DNA of 64,000 nt. It comes from Xenophilus sp. Marseille-Q4582. Its GTDB lineage: Bacteria > Pseudomonadota > Gammaproteobacteria > Burkholderiales > Burkholderiaceae_C. Position numbers and translations under genes: made by a program. The stretch lies in the NCBI RefSeq assembly GCF_916700565.1, contig NZ_CAKAKO010000004.1:372001-436000 (forward strand), read 5' to 3'. Below, piece by piece: positions 43,393-52,391 of this stretch (position 1 is the stretch's first letter; every line of letters starts with the position of its first letter). The notes under the pieces are model-generated. The model worked only from the letters and a program-made list of their open reading frames with translations, searched no databases and was not told the DNA's origin.

Positions 43393-45999
43393 ATGACCGC
43401 TTCCCTCCGCCTGGGTGGGCGCATGCTCTGGCGCGACCTGCGCGCCGGCGAGCTGCGCCTGATCGTCGTCGCCGTGCTGCTGGCCGTGGCCGCGCTCACG
43501 GCCGTGGGCTTCTTCGCCGATCGCCTGAAGGGCGGCCTGCAGCGCGATGCGCGCCAGCTGCTGGGCGGCGATGCCGTGCTGCGCACCGACAACCCGCCGC
43601 CGCCCGAGATCCTGGAGCGCGCCCGCGCGCAGGGCCTGCAGGCCACGCTGAGCTACGACTTCCCGACCATGGCGCGTGCGCCCGACGACAAGGGCGGCGA
43701 CAGCCGGCTGGTGGCGTTCAAGGCGGTGGATGCCGGCTATCCGCTGCGCGGCAGCCTGCAACTGGCGGACGAAGTGGGCGGCCCGACGCGAGCGGTGCGC
43801 GAGATCCCCGCGCCGGGCCAGGTCTGGGCCGACGCGCCGCTGCTCGATGCGCTGGGCCTGCAGGTGGGCGATGCGCTGCTGCTGGGCGATGCCGCGCTCA
43901 CCATCGCGCGCGTGATCGTCATCGAGCCCGACCGCGGCAGCGGCTTCATGAGCTTCGCGCCGCGCGTGATGGTCAACGTGGCCGACGTGCCGCGCACGGG
44001 CCTGGTCCAGCCGGCCAGCCGCATCCGCTACCGCCTGGCCGTGGCCAGCGACGACGCGGCCGCCGTGCAGCGCTTCAGCGAGCAGACCCAGGCCGCGCTG
44101 GACGCGGGCCAGCTGCGCGGAGCGCGCCTCGAATCGCTGGAAAGCGGCCGGCCCGAGATGCAGCAGACCCTGGGCCGGGCCGAGAAATTCCTGAATTTGG
44201 TGGCGCTGCTGGCGGCCCTGCTGTCGGCGGTGGCCGTGGCGCTGGCGGCGCGCGGCTTCGCCGCCAGCCACCTGGACGATTGCGCCATGCTGCGCGTGCT
44301 GGGCCAGAGCCAGCGCCGCATCGCCGCCGCCTACGCGCTGGAGTTCGGGGTCGTGGGCGTGGCGGCCAGCGTGCTGGGCGTGGCCATCGGCTGGGGCGTG
44401 CACCACGGGTTCGTGCTGCTGCTGGCGGGCCTGGTGCAAAGCTCGCTGCCCGCGCCTTCGCTGTGGCCGGCGGCCTTCGGTATCGGCATGGGCCTGACCC
44501 TGCTGCTGGCCTTCGGGCTGCCGCCCGTGCTGCAACTGGCCAAGGTGCCGCCGCTGCGCGTGATCCGGCGCAACGTGGGCGGGCTCAAGCCGGCCTCGGC
44601 CGCCGTGCTGGGCGTGGGCGTGCTGGGCTTCGCGGCCCTGCTGCTGGCGGCCAGCAGCGACCTCACGCTGGGACTGATCGCGGTCGGCGGCTTCGCGGGC
44701 GCGGTGCTGCTTTTCGCCGCATTGGCCTGGGTGGCCGTCAAGCTGCTGCGCCGCGCCGTCAACGAAAGCACGGCCCCGCGCTGGCTGGTGCTGGCCACGC
44801 GCCAGATCTCGGCCCGGCCGGTGTACGCCGTGGTGCAGGTCAGCAGCCTGGCCGTGGGCCTGCTGGCGCTGGTGCTGCTGGTGCTGCTGCGCACCGACCT
44901 GGTCTCGAGTTGGCGCCAGGCCACCCCGCCCGATGCGCCCAACCGCTTCGTGCTCAACGTCATGCCCGATCAGGAGCAGGCCTTCCAGCAGGCGCTGCGC
45001 GACGCGGGCGTGCAGACTTTCGACTGGTACCCCATGTTCCGCGGCCGCCTGGTCGCCATCAACGACAAACCGGTCTCGCCCGACGACTACACCGAGGAGC
45101 GCGCCAAGCGCCTGGTGGACCGCGAGTTCAACCTGAGCAACGCGGCCGAGGCGCCGGCGCACAACCGGGTGCTGAGCGGCGCGTGGACCGCGGGCGAGGC
45201 CGGCGCGGTGAGCGTGGAAGACGGCCTGATGGCCGAGCTGGGCCTGAAGCTGGGCGACCGCCTGCGCTTCGACATCGGCGGGGTGCAGAGCGAGGCGCGC
45301 ATCACCTCCACGCGCGAGGTGGACTGGGGTTCGCTGCATGCCAACTTCTTCGTCATGTACCCGCTGGCGCAGATGCCGGCCGAGGTGCCCGTCACCTACC
45401 TGGGCGCTTTCCGCGCCCCGGAAGCAGGGCCCCCACGCTCCCCCGCTGCGCGAGCTCCGCTGCCCCCCGAGGGGGCGCTTTCCCTCTCGGGGCGGCCCAG
45501 CGATGGAAGGGCCGGCTTCGACAACGCCCTGGTGCACCAATTCCCCAACATCACGCTGGTGGACATGAGCGCCACCATCGCCCAGGTGCAGCGCGTGCTG
45601 GACCAGGTGATCCGCGCGGTGGAATTCCTGTTCGGCTTCACGCTCGCGGCCGGGCTGGTGGTGCTGTTCGCGGCCGTCACGGCCACGCGCGAGGAACGCG
45701 CCAAGGAGTTCGCCGTAATGCGCGCCGTGGGCGCGCGCGCCGCGCTGCTGCGCCAGGTGCAGCGCGCCGAACTGGCCGGCGTGGGCCTGCTCGCAGGCCT
45801 GCTGGCCTCGCTGGTGGCCTCGGTGATCGGCTGGGGCCTGGCGCGCTACGTGTTCCAGTTCACCTGGACCGGCTCCCTGTGGGTGCCGCTGGGTGGGGCG
45901 CTGGCCGGCGCCGCGCTCGCACTGATGGCTGGCTGGTGGGGGCTGCGAGAGGTGCTGCGCCGGCCCGTGGTGGCCACGCTGCGCCAGGCGGCGCAGTAG
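43393..45999 (+). CDS. FtsX-type ABC transporter permease (YbbP-like)
   Basis: 868 residues. The first helix (AGELRLIVVAVLLAVAALTAVGF) is followed by a large periplasmic MacB-like domain, then FtsX helices (FLNLVALLAALLSAVAVALAARGFAASH; AMLRVLGQSQRRIAAAYALEF), a second periplasmic domain (about 500-710), and a second FtsX block (FTLAAGLVVLFAAVTATREERAKEFAVMRAVGA). This is the YbbP/LolE-like layout, normally partnered with an ATPase not found in this window. Odd: about 24 residues around 679-702 (GPPRSPAARAPLPPEGALS and following) are encoded by a palindromic repeat inserted in frame in the second periplasmic domain. Confidence 0.9.
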   Translation: MTASLRLGGRMLWRDLRAGELRLIVVAVLLAVAALTAVGFFADRLKGGLQRDARQLLGGDAVLRTDNPPPPEILERARAQGLQATLSYDFPTMARAPDDKGGDSRLVAFKAVDAGYPLRGSLQLADEVGGPTRAVREIPAPGQVWADAPLLDALGLQVGDALLLGDAALTIARVIVIEPDRGSGFMSFAPRVMVNVADVPRTGLVQPASRIRYRLAVASDDAAAVQRFSEQTQAALDAGQLRGARLESLESGRPEMQQTLGRAEKFLNLVALLAALLSAVAVALAARGFAASHLDDCAMLRVLGQSQRRIAAAYALEFGVVGVAASVLGVAIGWGVHHGFVLLLAGLVQSSLPAPSLWPAAFGIGMGLTLLLAFGLPPVLQLAKVPPLRVIRRNVGGLKPASAAVLGVGVLGFAALLLAASSDLTLGLIAVGGFAGAVLLFAALAWVAVKLLRRAVNESTAPRWLVLATRQISARPVYAVVQVSSLAVGLLALVLLVLLRTDLVSSWRQATPPDAPNRFVLNVMPDQEQAFQQALRDAGVQTFDWYPMFRGRLVAINDKPVSPDDYTEERAKRLVDREFNLSNAAEAPAHNRVLSGAWTAGEAGAVSVEDGLMAELGLKLGDRLRFDIGGVQSEARITSTREVDWGSLHANFFVMYPLAQMPAEVPVTYLGAFRAPEAGPPRSPAARAPLPPEGALSLSGRPSDGRAGFDNALVHQFPNITLVDMSATIAQVQRVLDQVIRAVEFLFGFTLAAGLVVLFAAVTATREERAKEFAVMRAVGARAALLRQVQRAELAGVGLLAGLLASLVASVIGWGLARYVFQFTWTGSLWVPLGGALAGAALALMAGWWGLREVLRRPVVATLRQAAQ
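45428..45498 (+). repeat. Palindromic REP-like element inserted in frame in the FtsX-type permease
   Basis: About 71 bp, in the same orientation relative to coding as the copy within cysN (12503-12573). Shared blocks: GCCCCCACGCT at the start, then GCTGCGCGAGCTCCGCTG, core CCCCCCGAGGGGGCGC, and a GGGGCGGCCC end. In this gene the second half is read in the same frame as in cysN, giving LPPEGA in both proteins. Confidence 0.8.
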
Positions 46000-46073
46000 G
46001 GCCACCGCCGGCGGTGCCAGGACGAATCGCCCCAGTCCCGGCCCGGCCGGCCGCAGCCACGGACAATCGGGGC

Positions 46074-46478
46074 ATGCAGATTCAGGAAAAGCCGCCCTTC
46101 GACACCCCCTTCGAATGGATCGGGGGCGAAGCCAAGGTGCATGCGCTGGTGGAGCGCTTCTACGACCTGATGGACCTGGAGCCGGGCTATGCCGCCCTGC
46201 GCGCGGCGCACGGCCCCAGCCTCGACAACGCGCGCCAGCGCCTGTTCTGGTTCCTGTGCGGCTGGCTGGGCGGGCCCGACCACTACGTGGAGCGCTTCGG
46301 CCATCCGCGGCTGCGCGCGCGGCACCTGCCTTTCGCCATCGGCATCGCCGAGCGCGACCAGTGGCTGGCCTGCATGGAGCAGGCCATGATCGAGACCGAG
46401 GTGCCCGAGCCGCTGCGCCACCGGCTCCACGCGTCCTTCTTCCAGACCGCGGACTGGATGCGCAACAAGGGCGGCTGA
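46074..46478 (+). CDS. Group II truncated hemoglobin
   Basis: 134 residues. Features of trHbII: FEWIGGEAKVHALVERFYDLM at the A/B helices, the CD/E region, RLFWFLCGWLGGPDHYVERFG and the proximal His region GHPRLRARHLPFAIG followed by RDQWLACMEQAM. It binds heme and probably O2 or NO in the cytoplasm. Start selected at 46074 (MQIQEKPP); it lies 74 bp after the permease stop. Confidence 0.92.
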   Translation: MQIQEKPPFDTPFEWIGGEAKVHALVERFYDLMDLEPGYAALRAAHGPSLDNARQRLFWFLCGWLGGPDHYVERFGHPRLRARHLPFAIGIAERDQWLACMEQAMIETEVPEPLRHRLHASFFQTADWMRNKGG

Positions 46479-46521
46479 GCGGCGCGGTGCGCGCGCCAGC
46501 GCAAACCGCCGATGCGATCCT

Positions 46522-46650
46522 TCAGTCCAGCCGGATGTTCTTGGCCTTGATGACGGCGCCCCGGCGGGCGTACTCGGCGTCAATGGTCTTGGCCATGTCC
46601 TCGGAACTGCCGCCCACGGGCGCGGAGGCTGCCGCGAAGCCGGTCCCGGG
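46522..46650 (-). pseudogene. 3' remnant of a Bug/TctC receptor gene
   Basis: On the minus strand this codes SAPVGGSSEDMAKTID, then EYARRGAVIKAKNIRLD and a stop at 46522. The terminal (V/P)VIKAxNIRLD is the characteristic C-terminus of Bug receptors. Only about 40 residues remain; upstream the sequence changes and the next gene (46674-46862) is unrelated. No start is visible. The call rests on a short match. Confidence 0.5.
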
Positions 46651-46673
46651 CAGCCGGCAGCGGCATCAGCGGC

Positions 46674-46862
46674 TCAGGCCACGCGGGCGCGCGCCCGGCC
46701 CGGCAGCCCGAGCCAGGAGGCCGTGCGCATGATGCTCATCATGCGCACGGCGCCGAAGCGGCGCCACACGGCCTGTTCCGCGCTGCGGCTGTCCGCGCAC
46801 AATTGGATGTACCGGTGAAAGCCGCCGGCCGCATCGATCACTTTGACGGTGTAGGCACGCAT
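46674..46862 (-). CDS. Small conserved-looking protein
   Basis: 62 residues: MRAYTVKVIDAAGGFHRYIQ at the N-terminus, then CADSRSAEQAVWRRFGAVR and a basic hydrophobic C-terminus. Start at 46862 by the ATG and its tidy N-terminal beta strand; the frame continues upstream only as an antisense shadow. The pattern (beta strand, helix with Cys/Ala, beta) hints at a small alpha/beta domain. No function can be given. Confidence 0.5.
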   Translation of the reverse strand: MRAYTVKVIDAAGGFHRYIQLCADSRSAEQAVWRRFGAVRMMSIMRTASWLGLPGRARARVA

Positions 46863-46915
46863 CGATTCACTCCTGGCTGAGGGTGTGCAGCGCACGCGCA
46901 GCAGCAGCCGCGCGC

Positions 46916-47485
46916 TCAGCGGCCTGCGGCGTCGGCCGCGGTGGCCTGGCCGAACACGCGGACCATCTCGCGGTTGAAGGCCGGGATGTCGCCGGGATTG
47001 CGGCTGGTGACGAGCAGGCCATCGACGACGACGGTTTCGTCCACCCAGTTCGCGCCGGCGTTGGACAGGTCGGACTTCAGCGAGGGCCACGAGGTCATGC
47101 GCTTGCCCGCGGCCACGCCCGCTTCGATCAGCGTCCAGGGTCCGTGGCAGATCGCGGCGATGGGCTTGCCCGCCTGCTCGAAGGCGCGCACGAAGGCGAC
47201 GGCCTGTTCGTCGATGCGCAGCGCATCGGGGTTGACCACGCCGCCGGGCAGCAGCAGGGCGTCGAAGTCTTCGGCCCGCGCGCGGGCCAGGGGTTGGTCG
47301 ACGGCAAAGGCATCGGCCGGGTCGTGGTGGTTCCAGCCGCGGACCTGGTCCTGCTGGGGCGAGACCAGCGTGGTCGCGGCGCCGGCCTCTTCGAGCGCGG
47401 CCTTCGGCTTCACGAGTTCGACCTGTTCGAAGCCATCCGCAACGAGGATGGCCACCTTGATGCCATGGAGGGTCTGGGCAGTCAT
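46916..47485 (-). CDS. PfpI/DJ-1 family protein (YhbO-like)
   Basis: 189 residues, full length for the family. The flavodoxin-like fold begins VAILVADGFEQVELVKPK, and the nucleophile elbow is PIAAICHGPWTLIEAG (Cys in ACHG-like CHGP). Substrate-side features: LLLPGGVVNPDALR and VTSRNPGDIPAFNREMV. Members act as protein/glyoxal deglycases, hydratases or proteases in stress. A strong AAGGAG precedes the ATG at 47485. Monocistronic, convergent with nothing; lies beside the antiporter on the same strand. Confidence 0.93.
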   Translation of the reverse strand: MTAQTLHGIKVAILVADGFEQVELVKPKAALEEAGAATTLVSPQQDQVRGWNHHDPADAFAVDQPLARARAEDFDALLLPGGVVNPDALRIDEQAVAFVRAFEQAGKPIAAICHGPWTLIEAGVAAGKRMTSWPSLKSDLSNAGANWVDETVVVDGLLVTSRNPGDIPAFNREMVRVFGQATAADAAGR

Positions 47486-47649
47486 GCGATGAGGCTCCTT
47501 GGATGAGGCTTCCTGTGGAGCACTCAACTTAGGAGCAGCGCCGCTTCCCGCATGATCGGCATGCGCCGGCGCGGCCTGTCGGACGGCGGCGGGCCGCCTG
47601 TCAGGAGAGCGGCTGCCTCCTTGCCGGTCCGCCGAATCCATGCGGGCGT

Positions 47650-48903
47650 TCAGCCCGCGGACGGCACCCCGGCCCCGCCGCGCACGCGCACGGCGAAATT
47701 GAACAGCGGCGTGGCCAGCAGCGTGGTCAGGATCGCCATCAGCACGAGGATCGAGAACAGGCCGGGCAGGATCACGCCCGCCTGCAAACCGATGTTGATG
47801 ATGATGAGCTCCATGAGGCCGCGGGCGTTCATCAGCGCGCCGATGGCCATCGCGTCGCGGTGGTTCTCGCCGGTCAGGCGCGCCGCGCCCCAGCAGGCCA
47901 ACCCCTTGCCGCAGAAGGACGCCAGCAGGATGGCCACCGCCGCCAGGAAGATGCCCGGGTCGAAGAGCACCGACAGCCGCGTGTTCAGGCCCGAGTAGGT
48001 GAAGAAGATGGGCAGCAGGAACACGACGACGAAGGGCTGCAGCTGCTCGCGCAGCTTCTCCGTGAGCGGCCCGCGCGGCAGGCAGGCGCCCAGGATGAAG
48101 CCGCCGAAGACGGCGTGGATGCCGATCATGTCCATGGTGAAGGCGCTGAGCGCGAACAGCACCAGCACGGTCGCGAGCATGGTGCTGCTCAGCGGGCGGG
48201 CGGGGCTCACGTGATCGGCCAGGCGACGCAGCGCGCGCGAGCCGATGAAGATCATGAACAGCGCGAAGGCCGCGCCGCCGAAGATGGCCGCGTAGGCCCC
48301 GCTCCAGGAGCCCGAGAAGCTCGCCAGCACCACGGCCAGGATGCACCAGGCCACCGCGTCGTCGACCGCGCCGGCCGTGAGCGCCAGCGTGCCCAGCGAG
48401 GTGCCCGACAGCCCGCGCTCGGAGATGATGCGGGCCAGCATCGGGAAGGCCGTGATGGCGATCGCCGCGCCAAGGAACAGCGAGGCTTCGAGCGGCTTCA
48501 CCGTCGCGGCGAAAAGGCCCGGTACCTGCAGCAGCTGCGGCGCCAGCAGGAAGGCCAGCACGAAGGGCACGAGGATGCCGGCCAGCGATACGCTGGCGGC
48601 GCTTTTGGCCCGGCTGCGGAAATGGTCGGCGCGGAATTCGGTGCCGACCAGGAACATGTACAGGCCCACGCCCAACTGGGCAGCCACGTACAGCATGCCC
48701 AGCGTCTCCTTGGGGAAGAGGACGCGCTGCAGTTCGGGCAGCAGCAGGCCGAACAGCGAGGGCCCCAGCAGCACGCCCGCGATCATCTCGCCTACCACCT
48801 GGGGTTGCCCCAGGCGCTGCGCCAGCCGGCCGACCAGCTGGGAGGCAGTGATGATCACCGCAACCTGAATGAAAAAGTAGACGGAGAGCTGCGCGGTGGG
48901 CAT
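47650..48903 (-). CDS. CPA2-type cation:proton antiporter
   Basis: 417 residues with about 12 transmembrane helices and no C-terminal TrkA-N domain. The motif QVVGEMIAGVLLGPSLFG in helices 1-2, LYMFLVGTEFRADHFR, GLSGTSLGTLALTAGAVDDAVAWCIL (the paired Asp of the ion site) and FILGACLPRG are typical of the KefB/GerN/NapA group. It exchanges monovalent cations for protons across the inner membrane. The start at 48903 fits the family (short N-terminus before helix 1). Confidence 0.92.
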   Translation of the reverse strand: MPTAQLSVYFFIQVAVIITASQLVGRLAQRLGQPQVVGEMIAGVLLGPSLFGLLLPELQRVLFPKETLGMLYVAAQLGVGLYMFLVGTEFRADHFRSRAKSAASVSLAGILVPFVLAFLLAPQLLQVPGLFAATVKPLEASLFLGAAIAITAFPMLARIISERGLSGTSLGTLALTAGAVDDAVAWCILAVVLASFSGSWSGAYAAIFGGAAFALFMIFIGSRALRRLADHVSPARPLSSTMLATVLVLFALSAFTMDMIGIHAVFGGFILGACLPRGPLTEKLREQLQPFVVVFLLPIFFTYSGLNTRLSVLFDPGIFLAAVAILLASFCGKGLACWGAARLTGENHRDAMAIGALMNARGLMELIIINIGLQAGVILPGLFSILVLMAILTTLLATPLFNFAVRVRGGAGVPSAG

Positions 48904-48998
48904 CGGAAGCCTTGGGATCGCCGGGAGGCGCGCACGTTATCACGCGGCCCGGGCCCCAGAAAGACCCATCGCTCAGCCCTCTGAGGCCGTGCGCCCAA

Positions 48999-49032
48999 GA
49001 AAAAAGCACCTGGCGTTTCCGCACAGGTGCTT
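48999..49032 (-). terminator. Intrinsic terminator of tRNA-Lys
   Basis: On the minus strand: stem AAGCACCTG/CAGGTGCTT (9 bp) with an 11-nt loop, followed by a T-run (TTTTTT, then CTT). It starts 16 bp past the end of the tRNA 3' CCA. Clear, strong structure. Confidence 0.9.
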
Positions 49033-49047
49033 GATCCGTTGGATGTC

Positions 49048-49123
49048 TGGTGGGCCCTGAGTGACTCGAACACTCGACCTACGGATTAAGAGTCCGCTGC
49101 TCTACCAACTGAGCTAAGAGCCC
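49048..49123 (-). tRNA. tRNA-Lys(CTT)
   Basis: 76 nt including an encoded CCA. The minus strand reads GGGCTCTTAGCTCAGTTGG at the 5' end; the D-arm, anticodon stem GCGGA/TCCGT with loop CTCTTAA (anticodon CTT, lysine), variable loop and T-arm (GTTCGAGTC) all fold, and the 7-bp acceptor pairs with one G:T. The discriminator is A. Confidence 0.95.
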
Positions 49124-49284
49124 TTGTCTGCTTGGCATTCCTTGAAGGTCTGCGCTATCAGGCAAGACAGAAAGTATAGCGCATTTTTTCGGCTGTGTGC
49201 AAATGCGCTGCCGTGGCACTGGCGGCGGGTAGCATCCGCCACCTCGGCGCCGTGTGCGCCTTCCTCATTGCAATGGAGCTACAG

Positions 49285-49983
49285 ATGATCGATGGGACCC
49301 GCCACGTGGTGGTCACGGGCGCTGCGGGTGCGCTGGGCCGCGCCGTCACGCAGCAGTTTCTGGACGCGGGCGCGCGCCTGGCCTTGGTGGAGCACAGTGG
49401 CGACCGGCTGCACCAGAGCTTTCCGGGCCTGGCGCATTCGCAGCATCTTCTGCTGCAGGCCGACGTGACGTCCGCTGAATCTGTTCGCACGCTGGCCGAG
49501 CAGGTGCTGCAGGCTTTCGGCCACGTGGACGCGCTGGTGCACATTGCAGGCGGCTTCGAGATGGGCCCCGCCGTGCACGAGCTGGACCGCGCCGCGTGGG
49601 ACCGCATGATGAACCTCAATGCCTGGTCCTTCGTGGCGCTGGCGCAGGGCTTCGCCCCGGCGATGGCGCAACGCGGCAGCGGCAGCATCATCGCCGTCAG
49701 CGCCAAGTCCGCCGCGCGCGGCGTGGCGAACATGGCCGCCTACTGCGCGTCCAAGAGCGCGCTGCAGCGACTGGTCGAGAGCATGGCGAGCGAACTCGCG
49801 CCGCAGGGCGTGCAGGTCAACAGCATCGCGCCGAACGTGCTGGACACGCCGGCCAACCGCCAGGCCATGCCCGACGCGAACCCGGCGGATTGGGTGTCCA
49901 CGGCGGTGGCCGCGCAGACCATCGCCTACCTCGCCAGTCCCGGCGCGGCGGCGCTGCATGGACAGCACCTGGTGCTCGATTGA
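49285..49983 (+). CDS. Short-chain dehydrogenase/reductase
   Basis: 232 residues. Nucleotide-binding TGAAGALGRAV (GxxxGxG-like), HIAGGFEMGP, active-site AVSAKSAARG and YCASKSALQRLV with the Ser, Tyr and Lys in place, then NSIAPNVLDTPAN. The C-terminus is short and ends HGQHLVLD. I start at 49285 (MIDGTRH), where GGAG lies 5 nt upstream; in-frame ATG at 49273 is an alternative. Substrate unknown. Confidence 0.9.
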   Translation: MIDGTRHVVVTGAAGALGRAVTQQFLDAGARLALVEHSGDRLHQSFPGLAHSQHLLLQADVTSAESVRTLAEQVLQAFGHVDALVHIAGGFEMGPAVHELDRAAWDRMMNLNAWSFVALAQGFAPAMAQRGSGSIIAVSAKSAARGVANMAAYCASKSALQRLVESMASELAPQGVQVNSIAPNVLDTPANRQAMPDANPADWVSTAVAAQTIAYLASPGAAALHGQHLVLD

Positions 49984-50023
49984 GCGGGGCCGGCGCGGGT
50001 GCAGCGGCGGTGGCCGCGCCACG

Positions 50024-50052
50024 AAAAAGCCCCGACGCATGCGCATCGGGGC
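50024..50052 (-). terminator. Intrinsic terminator closing the island minus-strand operon
   Basis: Stem GCCCCGA/TCGGGGC enclosing the palindrome CGCATGCG, followed on the minus strand by TTTTT. On the plus strand there is no T-run, so it serves leftward transcripts such as the TOTE-RhuM operon. It sits 41 bp from the SDR stop on the opposite strand. Confidence 0.75.
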
Positions 50053-50109
50053 CAGGGTTCCGGTGGTGGCGGACGGCGCCGCCACCGAATAGACGTGCAT
50101 TGAAGCAAA

Positions 50110-50879
50110 TGGCAATGGCGCGGGTTGCCGGGGAATGCCCGGTGATTCACTTCCGCTTCTTCCCACGTTCTGCCGGGCTTGGCTAGCGCCTTGGCGGCGT
50201 CCTCCAGCGCCCGCACGCTGGCGTCCGCACCCTCGGCCTCCAACACGTTGCCGGACTCCCATGTCGTCAGGCCCATGTTGGGGCGGCGGCTGTCGGCGCG
50301 CTCGGCGATCAGTTCGGCGGCGGTCTTGCCAGTGACGGCGAATGCAGTTTGTTCTGGATGAAACGGAAGAATTGGGTGGTTTCCGGCAGTGTGGGGGAGT
50401 AGTCCGCCGCTATCGAAATATCTGGCGCACGCGCAGGTACATCCGGCGTTCACTGGTGCGGATGCGTTCGAGCAGTTCGTCGAAGCGGTCGGGCACGGCA
50501 GAACCGGCCACGGGCGGGTTCTTCAGGCGCTCGTCATCCAGCGTGAAGCCCTTGACCAAATACTCGGTCAGGCGCTCCGTGGCCCAGCGGCGGAACTGCG
50601 TGCCGCGCGGCGAGCGCACCCGGTAGCCGACCGCCAGAATGGCCTCCAGGCTGTAGTAGGCCACCCGGTAGTTCTTGCCGTCGGCGGCAGTTGTCAACCA
50701 TTGGTTGATAACTGCCTCTGGCTGCAATTCGCCCTCGGCGAAGATCGATTTCAGGTGCTTGGCGATGTTCTGCTTGCTGGTCAGGAACAGCTCGGCCATG
50801 CCTGCCTGCGGCAGCCACAGCGTGTCAGCCACGCGTAGAGCAGGAACTCGCCGGGCAATGGTTGAAGTTGGTCAGTCAT
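50110..50879 (-). pseudogene. RhuM-family (virulence RhuM-like) gene, frameshifted
   Basis: Starts MTDQLQPLPGEFLLYA at 50879, overlapping the TOTE stop (ATGA). Next comes ADTLWLPQAGMAELFLTSKQNI and EGELQPEAVINQW, then SLEAILAVGYRVRSPRGTQFRRWATERLTEYLVKG, all in another frame: a deletion joins LLYA to ADTLW. Around 50408 one base is missing before AADYSPTLPETTQFFRFIQNKL, and near 50345 another before FAVTGKTAAELIAERAD and RRPNMGLTTWES. The C-terminus fades near 50110. RhuM proteins are small proteins of mobile islands, some linked to toxin-antitoxin or phage-defence loci. At least three lesions make this a clear pseudogene. Confidence 0.85.
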
Positions 50880-52391
50880 ATCTTCCCCTCGATTCGATAC
50901 CCCATCGCCCGGTAGCCGCGCTGGCGCTTGTCCCACATCCGCAGCAGGGCTGGATGCCCGGTGTCCACGAAGTCGACGATCCGCACATCGGTCTTGCTGG
51001 CGTGCTCCCGGTGCAGGCGACCCGCGTACTGCTGGAGCGTGCCTCTCCACGACACGGGCATCGCCAGCACCAGCGTGTCCAGCGGTGGATGGTCGAAACC
51101 CTCGCCGACGAGCTTGCCGGTGGCCAGCAACACGCGCGGCGCGTCGGGCGGCAGGGCATCGAGCGCCGCGATCAGCACGGTGCGTTGCTTCTTCGACATC
51201 CGCCCGTGCAACACGAACGGCTCCGGAATTTCGTCGGCCAGAGCGGCCCGGATGGCATCGATGTGCTCGGTGCGTTCGGTCAATGCCAGCACCTTGCGGC
51301 CTTGCCGGAAGGCACCGATGACCGCGCGGGCGATGGCACCAGCTCGCGCCGGGGCCTGGACGAGATACCGAAACACGTCCTGAATACCCGCGTCTGTCGG
51401 CAAATCGATAGTCGATTCGACGAACTGCGGTGTCACCGCCAGATCGTGCGGCGCTTCGGCAGGCTGCGCCGCCTTGTGCCGGATCGGCCCGCACTGCATG
51501 AAGATGATGGGCTGCTGGCCGTCGCGGCGGATCGGCGTCGCCGTCAGGCCGAGCACGTATTTCGCCTTCGCGTGCCGCAGGATGGCATCGAAGGACGCCG
51601 CGCCGATGTGGTGGCATTCGTCCACGATCACCTGACCGTAGCTTTCGACCAGCGGATCGACCTCGCCTTGACGCGAGAGGGACTGCATCACGGCGATGTC
51701 GATCTTGCCGGTGGGCTTGGACTTGCCGCCGCCGATGACGCCGACCACACCCTTGCCTGCGCCCAGGAATGCGGCGAGGCGTTCCTGCCATTGCTTGAGC
51801 AGCTCGGTGCGATGCACCAGCACCAAGGTGTTCACGCCGCGCCGGGCGATCATCGCTGCCGCCGTCACCGTCTTGCCGAAGGCCGTCGGCGCGCACAGCA
51901 CGCCGGCATCGTGTTTCAGCATCGCCGCAACGGCGCCTTCCTGATCCGGGCGTAAGCTGCCGACGAAATCGCCAGCGATGGGCTCTCCGGCGTGGCGTTC
52001 GTCGTGCAGGTCGAGGCGAATGCCGTTGTCCGCCAGCAGTTCGGAGGCCGCATCGAAGCAACCGCGCGGCAGGGCGATGTGCTGCGGGTAGTTGTTGGCG
52101 CAGCCGATCACGCGAGGTTTGTCCCACACCGACATCCGCATTGCCTGCGCCCGGTAGAACTCGGGATTCTGGAAGGCGGCCAGCCGGATCAGGCGGTTCG
52201 CCAGCGCCTGCGGCAGTTGCGCCTTCTCGAAATAGACCTGATTGGCCAGCGTCACGGTCAAGGCCGAAGGCATATCGCCCGCCAGCCGCCCGTCAGGCGC
52301 GCTGTGCCGCTTCCACGGCGCGGCCAAATCCTCGTCGTCGATGAAGGTCACGTCCAGCGGATGCACGCCGCCCGTTGCCCGCAGGATGGCT
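50876..52391 (-). pseudogene. TOTE-type conflict protein, 3' part (helicase), cut off by IS
   Basis: Intact frame of about 505 codons up to the IS junction. It begins AILRATGGVHPLDVTF, a linker seen after TOTE primase domains, then a superfamily II helicase: Q-motif-like GSLRPDQEGAV, Walker A APTAFGKT, DECHH (DEAH variant), GLTATPIRRDG, LHGRMSKKQR and the C-terminal QYAGRLHREHASKT. The 5' half, with the primase domain, lies on the other side of the IS at 53220-54078. In TOTE systems the archaeo-eukaryotic primase fused to a restriction-type helicase is thought to act in genome conflict. Without its start this part may still be made from an internal GTG at 52366. Confidence 0.88.

Noticed and set aside
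49900-50200. Left att site copying the tRNA-Ala 3' end
   Set aside because: I found no convincing match to the tRNA 3' 15-20 bases here; only short GGTGGTGG-like similarity.
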